A stretch of 64,000 bases of DNA from Bacteroidota bacterium (GCA_023386045.1 JAEWKK010000016.1:107849-171848); one strand, 5' to 3'. Positions 17,251 to 27,224 are shown, numbered from the stretch's first letter. Numbers and translations are program-made. Notes: a model not told the origin generated them from the sequence alone.

Positions 17251-19338
17251 ATGGCAAATCAGAAACGAAAGATCATTCCAAGAGATATCAGCTGGCTATC
17301 ATTCAATGCCCGTGTATTGCAGGAAGCAGCGGATCCCACGGTTCCACTGCAGGAGAGAATACGGTTCCTGGGTATTTTCTCCAATAACCTCGATGAATTT
17401 TTTCGGGTACGTGTTGCCACACTTAAAAGAATGATCCAGTATGGCAGTAAAGCCAAAATGCACCTTGAAAACAACCCCGAAAAGATTCTCGAAGAGATCC
17501 AGATGACCGTACTCGAACACCAGACTGAATTCAACCGCATCTGGGAAGGAATACTGGAGGAAATGAAAGATCATAAGGTCTTCCTGGTTACTGAAAAAGA
17601 TTTGAATGAAGAGCAGCAGGAATTTGTAAGAAATTATTACGATGAAGAAGTCAGCGCCAACATCATTCCGTTGATGATCGAAAGCATTCCTGAATTACCC
17701 TTTCTGCGCGACAAATCCATCTACCTGGGTGTGGTGATGTCCAAAAAAGAAAGCGCATTGAAAAGAATGTACTCCGTGATTGAAGTACCTACGAGGGTTC
17801 AAAGCCGTTTTGTTCTCCTGCCCTCTCCTGACAACGAACACCATATCATACTACTTGAAGATGTGATCCGTTTTAACCTTCCTGATATCTTCAGCTATTT
17901 TGGTTACGACCAATATCATTCTGCTGTTTTTAAGGTTACCAAGGATGCGGAGATAGACATAGACAATGATATTGCTACTTCCCTTATACAGAAGATTCAA
18001 AAAGGACTAAAAAACAGGCGTAAGGGAAAACCAGTTCGATTTATTTATGATAAGGAAATGGATCCTGGATTACTCGAATTCCTGATCAGGAAATTAAATC
18101 TTTCAAAAAGAGACAATATCATTCCTGGTGGAAGGATTCACAACTTCAGGGAATTCATGGATTTCCCAAAGAGGGTTTTCCAGGGAGAAAAAAAAAGACG
18201 CAAGCCATTTGATCACCCGGCACTGATTGAAAACCGTGTAACTGATGTGGTTCTTCAAAAAGATGTGATGCTTCATTTTCCTTATCATTCTTTCAATGCC
18301 GTAATAGACCTTTTGCGCGAAGCAGCCATTGACCCTGATGTTACTTCCATCAAGATCACTGCATATCGAATGGCCAGGCAGTCAAAAGTGATCAATGCCC
18401 TGATCAACGCGGTACGGAATGGAAAGCAGGTAACCGTTATGCTTGAATTGAAAGCAAGGTTTGATGAAGAAGCCAACCTGGTTTGGAAGGAAAGACTTGA
18501 GGAAGAAGGTGTGAAAGTGCTTATCGGCATACCTGAAATGAAAGTGCACGCCAAGATATGTGTGATCCGTAAAAGAGTCGCCGATCGCATTGTCCAATAT
18601 GGCTTTGTCAGCACCGGCAATCTCAATGAAGACACTTCAAAAGTATATGCCGATCATTGCCTGCTGACTTCCAACCAGAATATCATGGCGGATGTGAACA
18701 GGATCTTCAATTATATAGAACATTATAAAACAGGTACTCATTTTCTCAAGGCATGCAATACCCTTTTGCCCAGTCCAATTTTTGCGAGAAAGGAGATCAT
18801 CAAAATGATTCGCAATGAGGCCAAGCAGGCCATACGTGGTAACAAGGGAAGGATCATTGCCAAAATGAATTCTCTTTCCGATGAAGAAATTATTGAAGAA
18901 TTGTATGATGCGGCAAAGGCCGGCGTGGAGATCTGCCTGATCGTTCGCGGTATTTTTTGCATGATCACTGACAGTACAAATTTCGACAGGCCTGTAAAAG
19001 CCCTTAGTATTGTAGATGAATACCTGGAGCATGCCCGTGTGTGGATGTTTAATAATAGCGGAAAGGAAAAAATCTTTATTTCATCTGCAGACTGGATGAC
19101 CCGCAACCTCGATCATCGTGTGGAAGCAGCCTGCCCTATACTGGATGAAGAAATAAGAAATGAACTGAAAGCAATCATCGATATCCAGCTACATGATAAT
19201 GTAAAAGCCAGGTGGCTGAACAACCAGATGGATAATGAATATGTGCAGTCAGATGGAGTGCAGGTTCGTTCACAGGAAGAGACCTATAATTATTTAATGA
19301 ATAAAATACCACAAGCCATTGAGATTAGCAGCAATTGA
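17251..19338 (+). CDS. ppk1: Polyphosphate kinase 1
   Basis: A 695-aa PPK1 that makes polyphosphate from ATP reversibly. The N-terminal RDISWLSFNARVL and SNNLDEFFRVRVA motifs (about residues 11-60), the ITAYRMARQSKV block, and the two phospholipase D-like catalytic segments are present. The first has MKVHAKICVI with the histidine that carries the phosphate; the second is SSADWMTRNLDHRVEAA with the other conserved histidine. The gene overlaps ppx by 20 bases, pointing to coupled translation of the enzymes that make and degrade polyphosphate. Confidence 0.97.
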   Translation: MANQKRKIIPRDISWLSFNARVLQEAADPTVPLQERIRFLGIFSNNLDEFFRVRVATLKRMIQYGSKAKMHLENNPEKILEEIQMTVLEHQTEFNRIWEGILEEMKDHKVFLVTEKDLNEEQQEFVRNYYDEEVSANIIPLMIESIPELPFLRDKSIYLGVVMSKKESALKRMYSVIEVPTRVQSRFVLLPSPDNEHHIILLEDVIRFNLPDIFSYFGYDQYHSAVFKVTKDAEIDIDNDIATSLIQKIQKGLKNRRKGKPVRFIYDKEMDPGLLEFLIRKLNLSKRDNIIPGGRIHNFREFMDFPKRVFQGEKKRRKPFDHPALIENRVTDVVLQKDVMLHFPYHSFNAVIDLLREAAIDPDVTSIKITAYRMARQSKVINALINAVRNGKQVTVMLELKARFDEEANLVWKERLEEEGVKVLIGIPEMKVHAKICVIRKRVADRIVQYGFVSTGNLNEDTSKVYADHCLLTSNQNIMADVNRIFNYIEHYKTGTHFLKACNTLLPSPIFARKEIIKMIRNEAKQAIRGNKGRIIAKMNSLSDEEIIEELYDAAKAGVEICLIVRGIFCMITDSTNFDRPVKALSIVDEYLEHARVWMFNNSGKEKIFISSADWMTRNLDHRVEAACPILDEEIRNELKAIIDIQLHDNVKARWLNNQMDNEYVQSDGVQVRSQEETYNYLMNKIPQAIEISSN

Positions 19339-20209
19339 TATTGGATCCAACGCAGCAAGGCTCCTGATCACGGATGTAATTGAAGGGCTTCATGGTAAGC
19401 CTGATTTTATCAAGCTCAGTCTGACCAGGGTACCACTTCGCCTAGGCTTTGATGTTTTTGAAAAAGGAGGCATTTCACCCGAGAGATCGGACATGATGGT
19501 AAAAACTATCAAAGCTTATCAACTGCTGCTTGATGTGTACAAAGTAGAACACCTGATCACAGCTGCTACGGCCGCCATGCGTGATGCATCCAATGCTGCT
19601 GAAATACTGGAAAGAGTGAGAAAAGAAACCGGGATAAACCTAAGGGTGATCTCAGGTGAAGATGAAGCCTCCTACATTTATGAGAACCATATTGCAGAGA
19701 ACCTGAATGCACAGGAATCGTATTTATATATTGATGTTGGTGGTGGTAGTACAGAGCTGACTTTTTTCAGTGATGGCAAAATGGTTGCCAAGGAATCATT
19801 CAATATTGGAACCATCAGGCTTTTAAAGAACCAGGTGCATGAAGAGCAGTGGAATGGTATGAAAAGCTTCATCAGGAATAAAACAAGCGGTTACCATCAT
19901 ATCACAGCCATCGGTTCGGGAGGTAACATCAATAAAGTTTTTTCCCTGAGCAAAAGAAAGGAAGGGAAGCCTCTCAACCTGGAATTATTGCGTAATTATT
20001 ACAAGGAATTCAGCAATCTTTCACTGGCACAAAGGATCAGTCTTTACGGACTTCGCGAGGACAGGGCAGATGTGATTGTTCCAGCCTTACTTATTTATAT
20101 CAATGTGATGAGATGGGCTGACGCAGATGAAATCTTTGTACCAAAAATTGGCCTGGCCGATGGCCTTATTCATATTCTGTATGAGCAGGTAAAAAAAGGA
20201 AAAAAATAA
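19319..20209 (+). CDS. ppx: Ppx/GppA-family exopolyphosphatase
   Basis: A 296-aa phosphatase of the ASKHA fold. It starts at a TTG at 19319: an in-frame stop at 19298-19300 rules out anything much longer, and RLAAIDIGSNAARLLI is the family N-terminus. AAMRDASNA, IDVGGGSTEL (phosphate binding) and AIGSGGNINK follow. It covers only the two-domain phosphatase core, lacking the C-terminal HD-like domains of E. coli Ppx, as is common in this phylum. Release of phosphate from polyphosphate is likely; pppGpp hydrolysis is possible. Confidence 0.92.
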   Translation: MRLAAIDIGSNAARLLITDVIEGLHGKPDFIKLSLTRVPLRLGFDVFEKGGISPERSDMMVKTIKAYQLLLDVYKVEHLITAATAAMRDASNAAEILERVRKETGINLRVISGEDEASYIYENHIAENLNAQESYLYIDVGGGSTELTFFSDGKMVAKESFNIGTIRLLKNQVHEEQWNGMKSFIRNKTSGYHHITAIGSGGNINKVFSLSKRKEGKPLNLELLRNYYKEFSNLSLAQRISLYGLREDRADVIVPALLIYINVMRWADADEIFVPKIGLADGLIHILYEQVKKGKK

Positions 20210-20241
20210 TTCTGCTCCTTATCTTAAATGCAATTGATTTT

Positions 20242-20838
20242 TCAGACCCTGTGTCTTTTTTCTTTGAGCATATGCTTAAACCGGCTGAAAGTTTCTGGTT
20301 GAATGTTCAGGTAGGAAGCCAGGTATTTTTGAGGTACCCTTTGTAATAACTCCGGGTTCTTGTGTACAAAGTCAAGAAATCTTTCCCGGGGTGTCAGCCG
20401 AATCAGGTTGGTTTGCCAGCGATCCTTGATCACCATGGAAAAAGTAATGACCAGTCTACCCAGTCTTTCCATTTTATGACTGCTGGCATAAAGCTTTTCC
20501 AGGTTATCGTAGGTGATGGAAACCATGGTGGTTGTTTCAATGGTTTCTATGTTGAATTCAGAAGGTGTGCGACTGTGGAAGGACTCTTGTGAATGGATGA
20601 TATGCCCCTCAGTGGATATCTGCGTATTCATCTCCTCGTTTCCTTTTTTATAATATTTCCTAACCAGTCCCTTGGTAATGAAATTGAGATACTCCTCCAC
20701 CTCTCCTTCTTTGGAAATCAGCTGTCTTTTTTTGAAATGCCTTAATTCCAGGTAAGGTTTTACCAAATGATCAAACTCCTCTTCCGAGAGGGTAATGAAC
20801 TTATGGATAAACTGGAAAAACGGATGAAAATGATCCAT
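20242..20838 (-). CDS. Crp/Fnr-family transcriptional regulator
   Basis: A 198-aa protein with an N-terminal cyclic-nucleotide-binding-type beta barrel (KKRQLISKEGEVEEYLNFITKG) and a C-terminal helix-turn-helix (VPQKYLASYLNIQPETFSR). The ATG at 20838 is preferred over a TTG one codon earlier. The RPxE-type phosphate-binding cassette of true cAMP receptors is not evident, so the ligand is unknown. It converges with ppx and diverges from icd, which makes icd a possible target but no operator was found. Confidence 0.88.
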   Translation of the reverse strand: MDHFHPFFQFIHKFITLSEEEFDHLVKPYLELRHFKKRQLISKEGEVEEYLNFITKGLVRKYYKKGNEEMNTQISTEGHIIHSQESFHSRTPSEFNIETIETTTMVSITYDNLEKLYASSHKMERLGRLVITFSMVIKDRWQTNLIRLTPRERFLDFVHKNPELLQRVPQKYLASYLNIQPETFSRFKHMLKEKRHRV

Positions 20839-20919
20839 CAATAAAGCCTTTCTGTTAGCTATTTAAAAGTAAACCAATTCCATGCAAAGATTGTACTAAA
20901 TCAGCTATTGATAAAACCT

Positions 20920-20927
20920 TAGTTTTG
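20920..20927 (+). promoter_or_regulatory. -7 box of icd
   Basis: TAGTTTTG, 26 bases upstream of the icd ATG. No well-placed -33 TTTG is visible. Confidence 0.45.
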
Positions 20928-20953
20928 CGCGATTAAAATCAAACTGCATTTCT

Positions 20954-22186
20954 ATGGCACAGAAGATCAAAGTAGCCAACCCGGTGGTAGAACTGGATGG
21001 CGATGAAATGACAAGAATTATATGGAAGTTCATCAAGGATAAACTGATCCTGCCCTATCTCGAACTTGACATCAAATATTATGATCTGGGAGTTGAATAC
21101 AGGGACCAGACCAACGACCAGGTAACTGTTGATGCAGCCAATGCCATCAGGCAATATGGTGTGGGCATCAAATGTGCTACCATCACTCCCGATGAAGCCC
21201 GTGTGAAAGAATTCAATCTAAAACAAATGTGGAAAAGTCCTAATGGAACTATCCGCAACATTCTGGATGGAACTGTTTTCCGTGAGCCCATCGTTATCAA
21301 AAACATACCCCGCCTGGTAAGCACCTGGGACAGGCCGATCATTGTTGGTCGCCATGCTTTTGGAGATCAGTACCGTGCAACAGATTTTGTTGTGAAAGGA
21401 AAAGGAAAACTCAAGATCAGCTTCGAATCGGAAAGCGGTGAAAAGCAGGAATATGAAGTTTATAATTACACAGGTGAGGGTGGTGTGGCGCTGGCCATGT
21501 ACAATACGGATGAAAGCATCAGGGGCTTTGCCAGAAGCTGTATGAATATGGCGCTTCAGAAAGGCTGGCCTTTGTACATGAGCACCAAGAATACCATCCT
21601 GAAAAAATATGATGGCCGATTCAAAGATATTTTTGAAGAGATCTTCCAGGCAGAATTCAAGGATAAATATGCTGCAGCGGGCATTACTTATGAACACCGT
21701 TTGATTGATGATATGGTGGCTTCAGCCATGAAATGGAATGGTGGTTTTGTTTGGGCCTGTAAGAATTATGATGGTGATGTGCAAAGCGATTCTGTTGCAC
21801 AGGGCTTCGGATCCCTGGGCCTGATGACTTCTGTGCTGGTTACACCTGATGGTCAGACCATGGAAGCAGAAGCAGCACATGGTACTGTAACACGTCACTA
21901 CAGGGAACACCAGAAAGGAAATCCCACCTCAACCAATCCCATTGCTTCCATATTTGCATGGACGAGGGGTCTTGCCTTCCGTGGTAAACTGGATAAAAAC
22001 CAGGAGCTGATTGATTTTTGCCAGGTACTTGAAGCTGTTTGTATTGAAACAGTGGAAAGTGGCAAAATGACTAAGGACCTGGCACTGACCATAAAACCAA
22101 AAGTTGAACATGGTAAAGACTATCTCTACACGGAAGAATTCCTTGATGCGATAGATCAGAACTTAAAAAAGAAAATGAGTAAATAA
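20954..22186 (+). CDS. icd: NADP-dependent isocitrate dehydrogenase, eukaryote-like type
   Basis: A 410-aa enzyme that oxidatively decarboxylates isocitrate to 2-oxoglutarate in the TCA cycle. The sequence follows the homodimeric NADP type related to mitochondrial and cytosolic IDH rather than E. coli Icd: VELDGDEMTRIIW, SPNGTIRNILDGTVFREP and IIVGRHAFGDQYRATDF, where the arginine equals human IDH1 Arg132. The catalytic Tyr/Lys region (YNYTGEGGVALAMYN and RLIDDMVASAMK) is present. It probably has its own promoter (20920-20927). Confidence 0.97.
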   Translation: MAQKIKVANPVVELDGDEMTRIIWKFIKDKLILPYLELDIKYYDLGVEYRDQTNDQVTVDAANAIRQYGVGIKCATITPDEARVKEFNLKQMWKSPNGTIRNILDGTVFREPIVIKNIPRLVSTWDRPIIVGRHAFGDQYRATDFVVKGKGKLKISFESESGEKQEYEVYNYTGEGGVALAMYNTDESIRGFARSCMNMALQKGWPLYMSTKNTILKKYDGRFKDIFEEIFQAEFKDKYAAAGITYEHRLIDDMVASAMKWNGGFVWACKNYDGDVQSDSVAQGFGSLGLMTSVLVTPDGQTMEAEAAHGTVTRHYREHQKGNPTSTNPIASIFAWTRGLAFRGKLDKNQELIDFCQVLEAVCIETVESGKMTKDLALTIKPKVEHGKDYLYTEEFLDAIDQNLKKKMSK

Positions 22187-22232
22187 CAAATAGGAATCAG
22201 TGCAAACCACTGGTTCCAGCTTAATATTTTTT

Positions 22233-23066
22233 ATGAAAAGATCCGGATTGGTTTTAACAGCTTCGCTGTTTGCAACTACATTCTGTAGTGCACAGGACAA
22301 GTCGTTCACAACTTTTAATTCTTTGACCTATGGTGGTGCTGGTCTTTTTCTTCCTTCATCGGACATGAAGACCAATTCCATGATCGGGAATGGCGTCAAT
22401 TTTACCATTGGCCATTACCAGTCCATTACAAAGCCCGCATCAATGGGAAGCAATGGAAGCTTCAGACTGGGGCTTGAAGCAAAACTTGTCTATAGTAAAT
22501 TTGATAAGGACCTGCATCCACCGCTTTTTACCACGACGTTGAAATATGACAATGGTACAGGTGTTGCCTCGCGCTTATCATTGAATTACGAGACCCTGAA
22601 AAAAAATCCTGATGCTTTTCATTATCTCATAGGTCCTTCAGCTCTTATGTCCTGGAACCGCTTCTTCATGCAGCCTTCTGTTCTGGTAGGATATGCCTCT
22701 GTTTCGCAGGAAGCATTCAGGTTCTATGATAACATTTATCCTGCTATTGATCCATCGCAGGACACAACCATCAATTTCTACAGTGCAGGGCATGAGACCA
22801 ATAATGGTTTTGTGGTGGTACCCGGACTGAAAGCAGGTTACCGGTTTACAAAATGCTTTGCGGCCTTTATTTCCATGGAATACAGCCTTGGTTCAAAACA
22901 GGAATTTACAGACGAGATCTATAAGCCCTTACCTGGTCCTGATCCACAAAGCGTTTATGATTATTACCAGATGACACATGGCACTGTAACTGAAATGAGC
23001 AGAGAAAGTAAGTTAAGGGCCCTGATGGTTAATTTGAACCTGGCCCTGACGCTGGGCAAAAAATAA
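22233..23066 (+). CDS. Hypothetical outer-membrane beta-barrel protein
   Basis: A 277-aa exported protein. The ATG at 22233 starts a good signal peptide (MKRSGLVLTASLFATTFCSAQ, cleavage after SAQ), preferred over a GTG at 22200. The mature part has alternating amphipathic strands, many aromatic residues and Gly turns (SRLSLNYETL, LIGPSALMSWNRFFMQPSVLVGY cited in part), as in an 8-12 stranded barrel. I do not recognise a specific family. A strong terminator follows. Confidence 0.75.
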   Translation: MKRSGLVLTASLFATTFCSAQDKSFTTFNSLTYGGAGLFLPSSDMKTNSMIGNGVNFTIGHYQSITKPASMGSNGSFRLGLEAKLVYSKFDKDLHPPLFTTTLKYDNGTGVASRLSLNYETLKKNPDAFHYLIGPSALMSWNRFFMQPSVLVGYASVSQEAFRFYDNIYPAIDPSQDTTINFYSAGHETNNGFVVVPGLKAGYRFTKCFAAFISMEYSLGSKQEFTDEIYKPLPGPDPQSVYDYYQMTHGTVTEMSRESKLRALMVNLNLALTLGKK

Positions 23067-23085
23067 ATTGATGCAATTTTTATAG

Positions 23086-23110
23086 AACCTCCTTAACGGG
23101 AGGTTTTTTT
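23086..23110 (+). terminator. Rho-independent terminator
   Basis: AACCTCC (23086-23092) pairs with GGAGGTT (23099-23105) across a 6-base loop, with a run of seven T. It starts 20 bases after the stop codon at 23066. Confidence 0.92.
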
Positions 23111-23138
23111 ATGGGCATACGTGAAAAATCCGATGGGA

Positions 23139-23537
23139 TTATTGGACTGTATTTTCTGTTGTATCCATTTTAATTAATAAGACAGTGATCATCATCAGAA
23201 CAGACCCAGCGATCAGAAAATATAAAGCCGGTTGTTTTGCCGGGCACTCTCCTCTTCCGCATGCAGTCACCAGTATAAAATTACGGGCTGCCCATGCAAT
23301 ATTGATCGTGCTTAAAATAAATGCAATCCGTACACTCCAGGTTTTAAAGATGAGGAGGAATAAAATAAACAGGGAACAAAGAAGGCTGTGAATTATACCT
23401 GGCTTTCCGAGATCTTCCACATCGGAATAAAAGCCGCCAATAGTCAAATGCCTGCTTTCAACAATTACCCATGGAAAAAAACAGGCTGCAATGACTATGG
23501 CTGCCATCAGAATAGAGATCCATCGCATCATTCTCAT
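23139..23537 (-). CDS. Hypothetical membrane protein, 132 aa
   Basis: A small protein with about four hydrophobic segments (residues 5-25, 50-64, 70-90, 103-122). A Cys-containing loop (TACGRGECPAKQP) lies between the third and fourth. The segment AACFFPWVIVESRHLTIGGF resembles small uncharacterised membrane proteins of this phylum, but I assign no family. Several ATG codons near the N-terminus leave the start slightly uncertain. Confidence 0.7.
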   Translation of the reverse strand: MRMMRWISILMAAIVIAACFFPWVIVESRHLTIGGFYSDVEDLGKPGIIHSLLCSLFILFLLIFKTWSVRIAFILSTINIAWAARNFILVTACGRGECPAKQPALYFLIAGSVLMMITVLLIKMDTTENTVQ

Positions 23538-23580
23538 GCGGCAAGTTAATGATTAAGCAAATGAAGAAACGCGGTGCATA

Positions 23581-23616
23581 AAAAAAGATCCCGTCCACTT
23601 TCGTAGACGGGATCTT
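23581..23616 (-). terminator. Terminator of the T9SS beta-helix gene
   Basis: On the minus strand a perfect stem of about 11 bp (AAGATCCCGTC at 23606-23616 with GACGGGATCTT at 23585-23595) is followed by TTTT. It lies 19 bases past the stop codon at 23635. Confidence 0.92.
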
Positions 23617-23634
23617 ACTATTTAAATCAGTTGA

Positions 23635-26600
23635 TTATTGTTTTACAAACCTAAGAACATTTGTAGTGCCTTTTTCAGTAGCACCCTGCAAATGATAGGT
23701 TCCGCTGGAAAGCTGACCAAGGTAAAGGGCGATATCGTTCTTACCTGCCATTACCTGCCTGCTGATAGTCAATACTACTTTGCCCTGTGCATCTACAACA
23801 TTCCAGTTCATCTTCATAGTTCTTGTAGATACAACACGCAGTGTAGTCATGTCATGAACCAGGTTAGGCATCAGTGTCATGCTGGTAACATCTGCATCAA
23901 CGTTTGGTACTGAAGTACAATTCTGTACAGTGAGCACCGCATTGTTTGAAGTTACTGTTCCGCAGGCACCTGTAACTACTACAGAGTATGTTCCTGCATT
24001 GCCAGGGATAACAGGTACTGTGTAACTGTTAGTAGTTCCACCAGTTCCAACAGTTACGTTGTTACCATTGAGTTTCCACTGGTAAGTCAGGTTGCTACCG
24101 GTAGCTGCTACGGTAAAGGTAGCATTACCCTGGCATGCTGTAACTGCAGTTGGCTGCGTAGTAATAGCTGTAGCAGGTGTAATGGTGAGGGCAACAGCAT
24201 TAGAAGTTACAGGGCATGAGCCGTTAGAAACGATCACTGTATAGTTACCTGTTGTTGTTGCAGAAGCAGGTACTGTATAAGTATTGGTAGTAGCACCTGT
24301 TCCTGTAGTTACATTGGCACCATTCAGCTGCCATTGGTAAGTAAGGCCTGTTCCGGTTGCTGTAACTGTAAACACGGCATTGCTTCCGTTACATGCAGCC
24401 TGAGCTGTAGGTTGAGCTGTAATGGCTGGAGCTGTATTCACTGTAACTGCAACTGCGTTAGAGGTTACGTTTCCGCAAGGGCTGGAAATTACCACATCAT
24501 AGTTACCTGCATCACCTGCAACTGCAGCAGCTACAGTATAGGTTGCACTTGTAGCACCCGTGATGTTGTTTCCACCTTTGCGCCACTGGTAGCTAATGTT
24601 GGTGCCTGTTGCCGCTACTGAAAGGTTCAGCGCGCTACCGGCACAAACTGTTTGAGCTGTAGGCTGTGTAGTGATAGTGGTGGTAGTACATACAGGTTCG
24701 TCGGCACCCATTTTTGGAGCTGAGGCGCTTCTTGCATCACCATCAATATCAGTGGTAATACCGGCAACTGGCAAAGCATTCAGGTTGGCATCATTGAAAG
24801 AAGCACCTGTAAGATGAAGGTCGCCAGTTGCAACGTTTGTAAAGTTTACTGTTACAGACTTGGAGTTTGCATCAGCTGCGTTGGTGTTGTAAGTAGCAGC
24901 ATTGATGTCTGTGGTACCCCACAAGGCAACCGTAGTAGCTGTACTGCTGTAAACGTTGTTATAGCTGGATGTCCATCCTGTAGCAGGAGTAGTTGAAGTG
25001 TTGGCAACAGCATAATGTTTGCCACCACCTGTTCTTGAATTGTAGAAGATATTGTTGGTTACGGAAACCGGAGTAGCGATAGTGCTTCCGAAAGTTTCTG
25101 TACCTCTTACCATAGCAGCTGTTGGCTTACTGTTACCGGCAGCACCTGCTCCGGTTACTACTACAGTATTATAAGTAAAGTTGATCGGGCCTGTAGCGTT
25201 AAAGTTGTTGATCAGACCATAGATCTGCACATTGGTGGTTACACCAGAGCCCAGAGAGATAAAGTTGTTGAATACATTGGAAGCACCAACAGCGCTACGT
25301 ACGGTTATACCTACAATGCCAGGATTGTTGGTAGCCGTAGTTGGAACAGCGCTATTCTTCAGGTCATAGATCTTATTTTTCTGGATCTCATGAACGCCTG
25401 TAGTAGCCAGGATACCTGTTACAACACTTCCTACATCACCAGTGTTGGTTGCAGAAAGATCATAAATGGTATTGGAGTTGATCTTGATGATATCAGTTGT
25501 ATTGGGTCCTGAGGCACCGCCAAAATGAATACCTGTTACACCAGCCGCGCCATAGTTGGCAAGTGTAGAGCTGGATGAAATTGTATGAATATTGTTATTG
25601 CTGATATCAGCTTTTGGAAATAAAACAGCAGTGGAAAAGTTAGGATTGGTTCCACCCTGGGTAACAATAGTTCCGATGGCACGGAAGAAAGTAGCCGCTC
25701 CTGCAAATGGAACTGAAACGTTGGTTACAGTATTGCCTGTTACATTGAAAGTAGGATTGGCGATAGAAGTATTTACCAGGTTGGCAGAAGAAGAAGTTTC
25801 CAGCCTGATACCATGTGCCTGAACATCACCACCAGCAGTACCGGAATTCAGGGTGAGGTTGTTGACAGTGTTACCTGTTACATTGAAAGTTGGAGTAACA
25901 GTGGCAACAGCAGTTACACGCGCATTTACATGAATGGCATTGAAAGTAAGGAAGCCACCTGTATTACTCAGGTTAATATTGCTAACAGTATTATTACTGA
26001 ACGTTGAAGTACCATCAAATCCACCAATGAATCCAAAGATACCAGAGTTGGAAAATGAACCAGCGGATAATGAATAAGTACCAGTTACATTTCTAACCGT
26101 GTTATTGGAAACCGTATTACCGGTACCACCTGTTTCGATATCCATACCAATAAAACCGATCGCACCACTTGCACCTGTTGCAGTAAGGCTCATGGTACCA
26201 GCGGCATTGGGGGCATTACCTCCAATGAAATTGCCTGTTACGTTATGGAAATCTGACGTAAAATCAGGGACGATTAGGATTCCACGTACAAGTAATTGCT
26301 GTGTGGTAGAAACGGCAGCTGTATGATAGATGCTGTTATTCTGAATGGTCCAGTCAGTATTACCATCTGATAATACGATGGCCATGGAAGTAGCTAAAGT
26401 ATTATTGATGTTATCGTGAAACTTAGAATTCTTGATGATGTTGCCGCTGTTTTCGATTCCAGTTGTAGTAGTAGACCCGCTGGAGAACAAAAGACAGGAA
26501 GCATTGGCTGTTCCATCAACATCGCAATTATCGAATGTATTGCCATCATTACCAGTGGAAGTACCAGTACCGAAGTTGATCACACCTGCAGTAGGGAAAC

Positions 26601-27075
26601 CAGAAGTAACCAGGTTGGTGGCACCTTTGATGGTAACGTTTTTGATCATGTTGGTAGTGGCATCATTTCTTAACATGAATACAGATCCTGAAGCGCTGGT
26701 ATTGCTCAGCGTCAGGGTACTGTTACCGTTAAGAGTAACATTGTCTGCACCATTCAGGTCAATCAGTGCAGCTGCCAGGTTCATGCTTACAGTAAAGGAA
26801 CCGGAGGTGTTGATGTTTACGGCAGTGTAATTTGCCGGAGTACCACTTGCATTCAATACCGCAGATGCTGTCTCTGTAGTATTGCCGGTGATGTTGATAG
26901 TAACCACACCCTGGTGGGTACCCGCGTTCACCGCATCAAATGCAGATTTTAAAGTTGTATAGGAAGTAGGTCCAGTGGTTCCTGCAGTTGCAGTGACACT
27001 GACTTGTGCAAAGCTCAGGAAGCTGCACAGCAAAGCAATCAATCCGAGAAAAATTCGGGAGTAGAGTTTCCTCAT
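23635..27075 (-). CDS. Large secreted protein: beta-helix, three Ig-like domains, T9SS type-A sorting domain
   Basis: A 1146-aa secreted protein. The signal peptide (ends SFLSFAQ) is followed by about 780 residues of parallel beta-helix character, with repeated VTGNTVNN, ISNNNIHTIS and VNNIFYNS motifs, closing with the typical DIDGDARSASAPKMGADEP. Three tandem Ig-like domains follow, each with QPTA..C and YQW..(G)N. The last 80 residues (LMPNLVHDMTTL ... GTYHLQGATEKGTTNVLRF) are a T9SS type-A sorting signal, so the protein should cross the outer membrane and be surface-attached or released. The function may be adhesion or carbohydrate binding; no catalytic motif is seen. Confidence 0.9.
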   Translation of the reverse strand: MRKLYSRIFLGLIALLCSFLSFAQVSVTATAGTTGPTSYTTLKSAFDAVNAGTHQGVVTINITGNTTETASAVLNASGTPANYTAVNINTSGSFTVSMNLAAALIDLNGADNVTLNGNSTLTLSNTSASGSVFMLRNDATTNMIKNVTIKGATNLVTSGFPTAGVINFGTGTSTGNDGNTFDNCDVDGTANASCLLFSSGSTTTTGIENSGNIIKNSKFHDNINNTLATSMAIVLSDGNTDWTIQNNSIYHTAAVSTTQQLLVRGILIVPDFTSDFHNVTGNFIGGNAPNAAGTMSLTATGASGAIGFIGMDIETGGTGNTVSNNTVRNVTGTYSLSAGSFSNSGIFGFIGGFDGTSTFSNNTVSNINLSNTGGFLTFNAIHVNARVTAVATVTPTFNVTGNTVNNLTLNSGTAGGDVQAHGIRLETSSSANLVNTSIANPTFNVTGNTVTNVSVPFAGAATFFRAIGTIVTQGGTNPNFSTAVLFPKADISNNNIHTISSSSTLANYGAAGVTGIHFGGASGPNTTDIIKINSNTIYDLSATNTGDVGSVVTGILATTGVHEIQKNKIYDLKNSAVPTTATNNPGIVGITVRSAVGASNVFNNFISLGSGVTTNVQIYGLINNFNATGPINFTYNTVVVTGAGAAGNSKPTAAMVRGTETFGSTIATPVSVTNNIFYNSRTGGGKHYAVANTSTTPATGWTSSYNNVYSSTATTVALWGTTDINAATYNTNAADANSKSVTVNFTNVATGDLHLTGASFNDANLNALPVAGITTDIDGDARSASAPKMGADEPVCTTTTITTQPTAQTVCAGSALNLSVAATGTNISYQWRKGGNNITGATSATYTVAAAVAGDAGNYDVVISSPCGNVTSNAVAVTVNTAPAITAQPTAQAACNGSNAVFTVTATGTGLTYQWQLNGANVTTGTGATTNTYTVPASATTTGNYTVIVSNGSCPVTSNAVALTITPATAITTQPTAVTACQGNATFTVAATGSNLTYQWKLNGNNVTVGTGGTTNSYTVPVIPGNAGTYSVVVTGACGTVTSNNAVLTVQNCTSVPNVDADVTSMTLMPNLVHDMTTLRVVSTRTMKMNWNVVDAQGKVVLTISRQVMAGKNDIALYLGQLSSGTYHLQGATEKGTTNVLRFVKQ

Positions 27076-27184
27076 AAAACGGTTAATTAAAAGTTTTGAA
27101 TTTAGGTAGCCAAGTTAGGCTGTTTTGGCAATAATTTGATTACCATCGGTCATTAATTTTATATATCAGGTGTGGATAAATAAA

Positions 27185-27207
27185 AAAGCCGCCTGTGTGG
27201 CGGCTTT
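27185..27207 (-). terminator. Terminator of the porin-like gene
   Basis: AAAGCCGCC (27185-27193) and GGCGGCTTT (27199-27207) form a perfect 9-bp stem over a 5-base loop; the minus strand continues TTTTTATTT. Confidence 0.93.
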
Positions 27208-27224
27208 ATGCTTAAGTAGATGAA

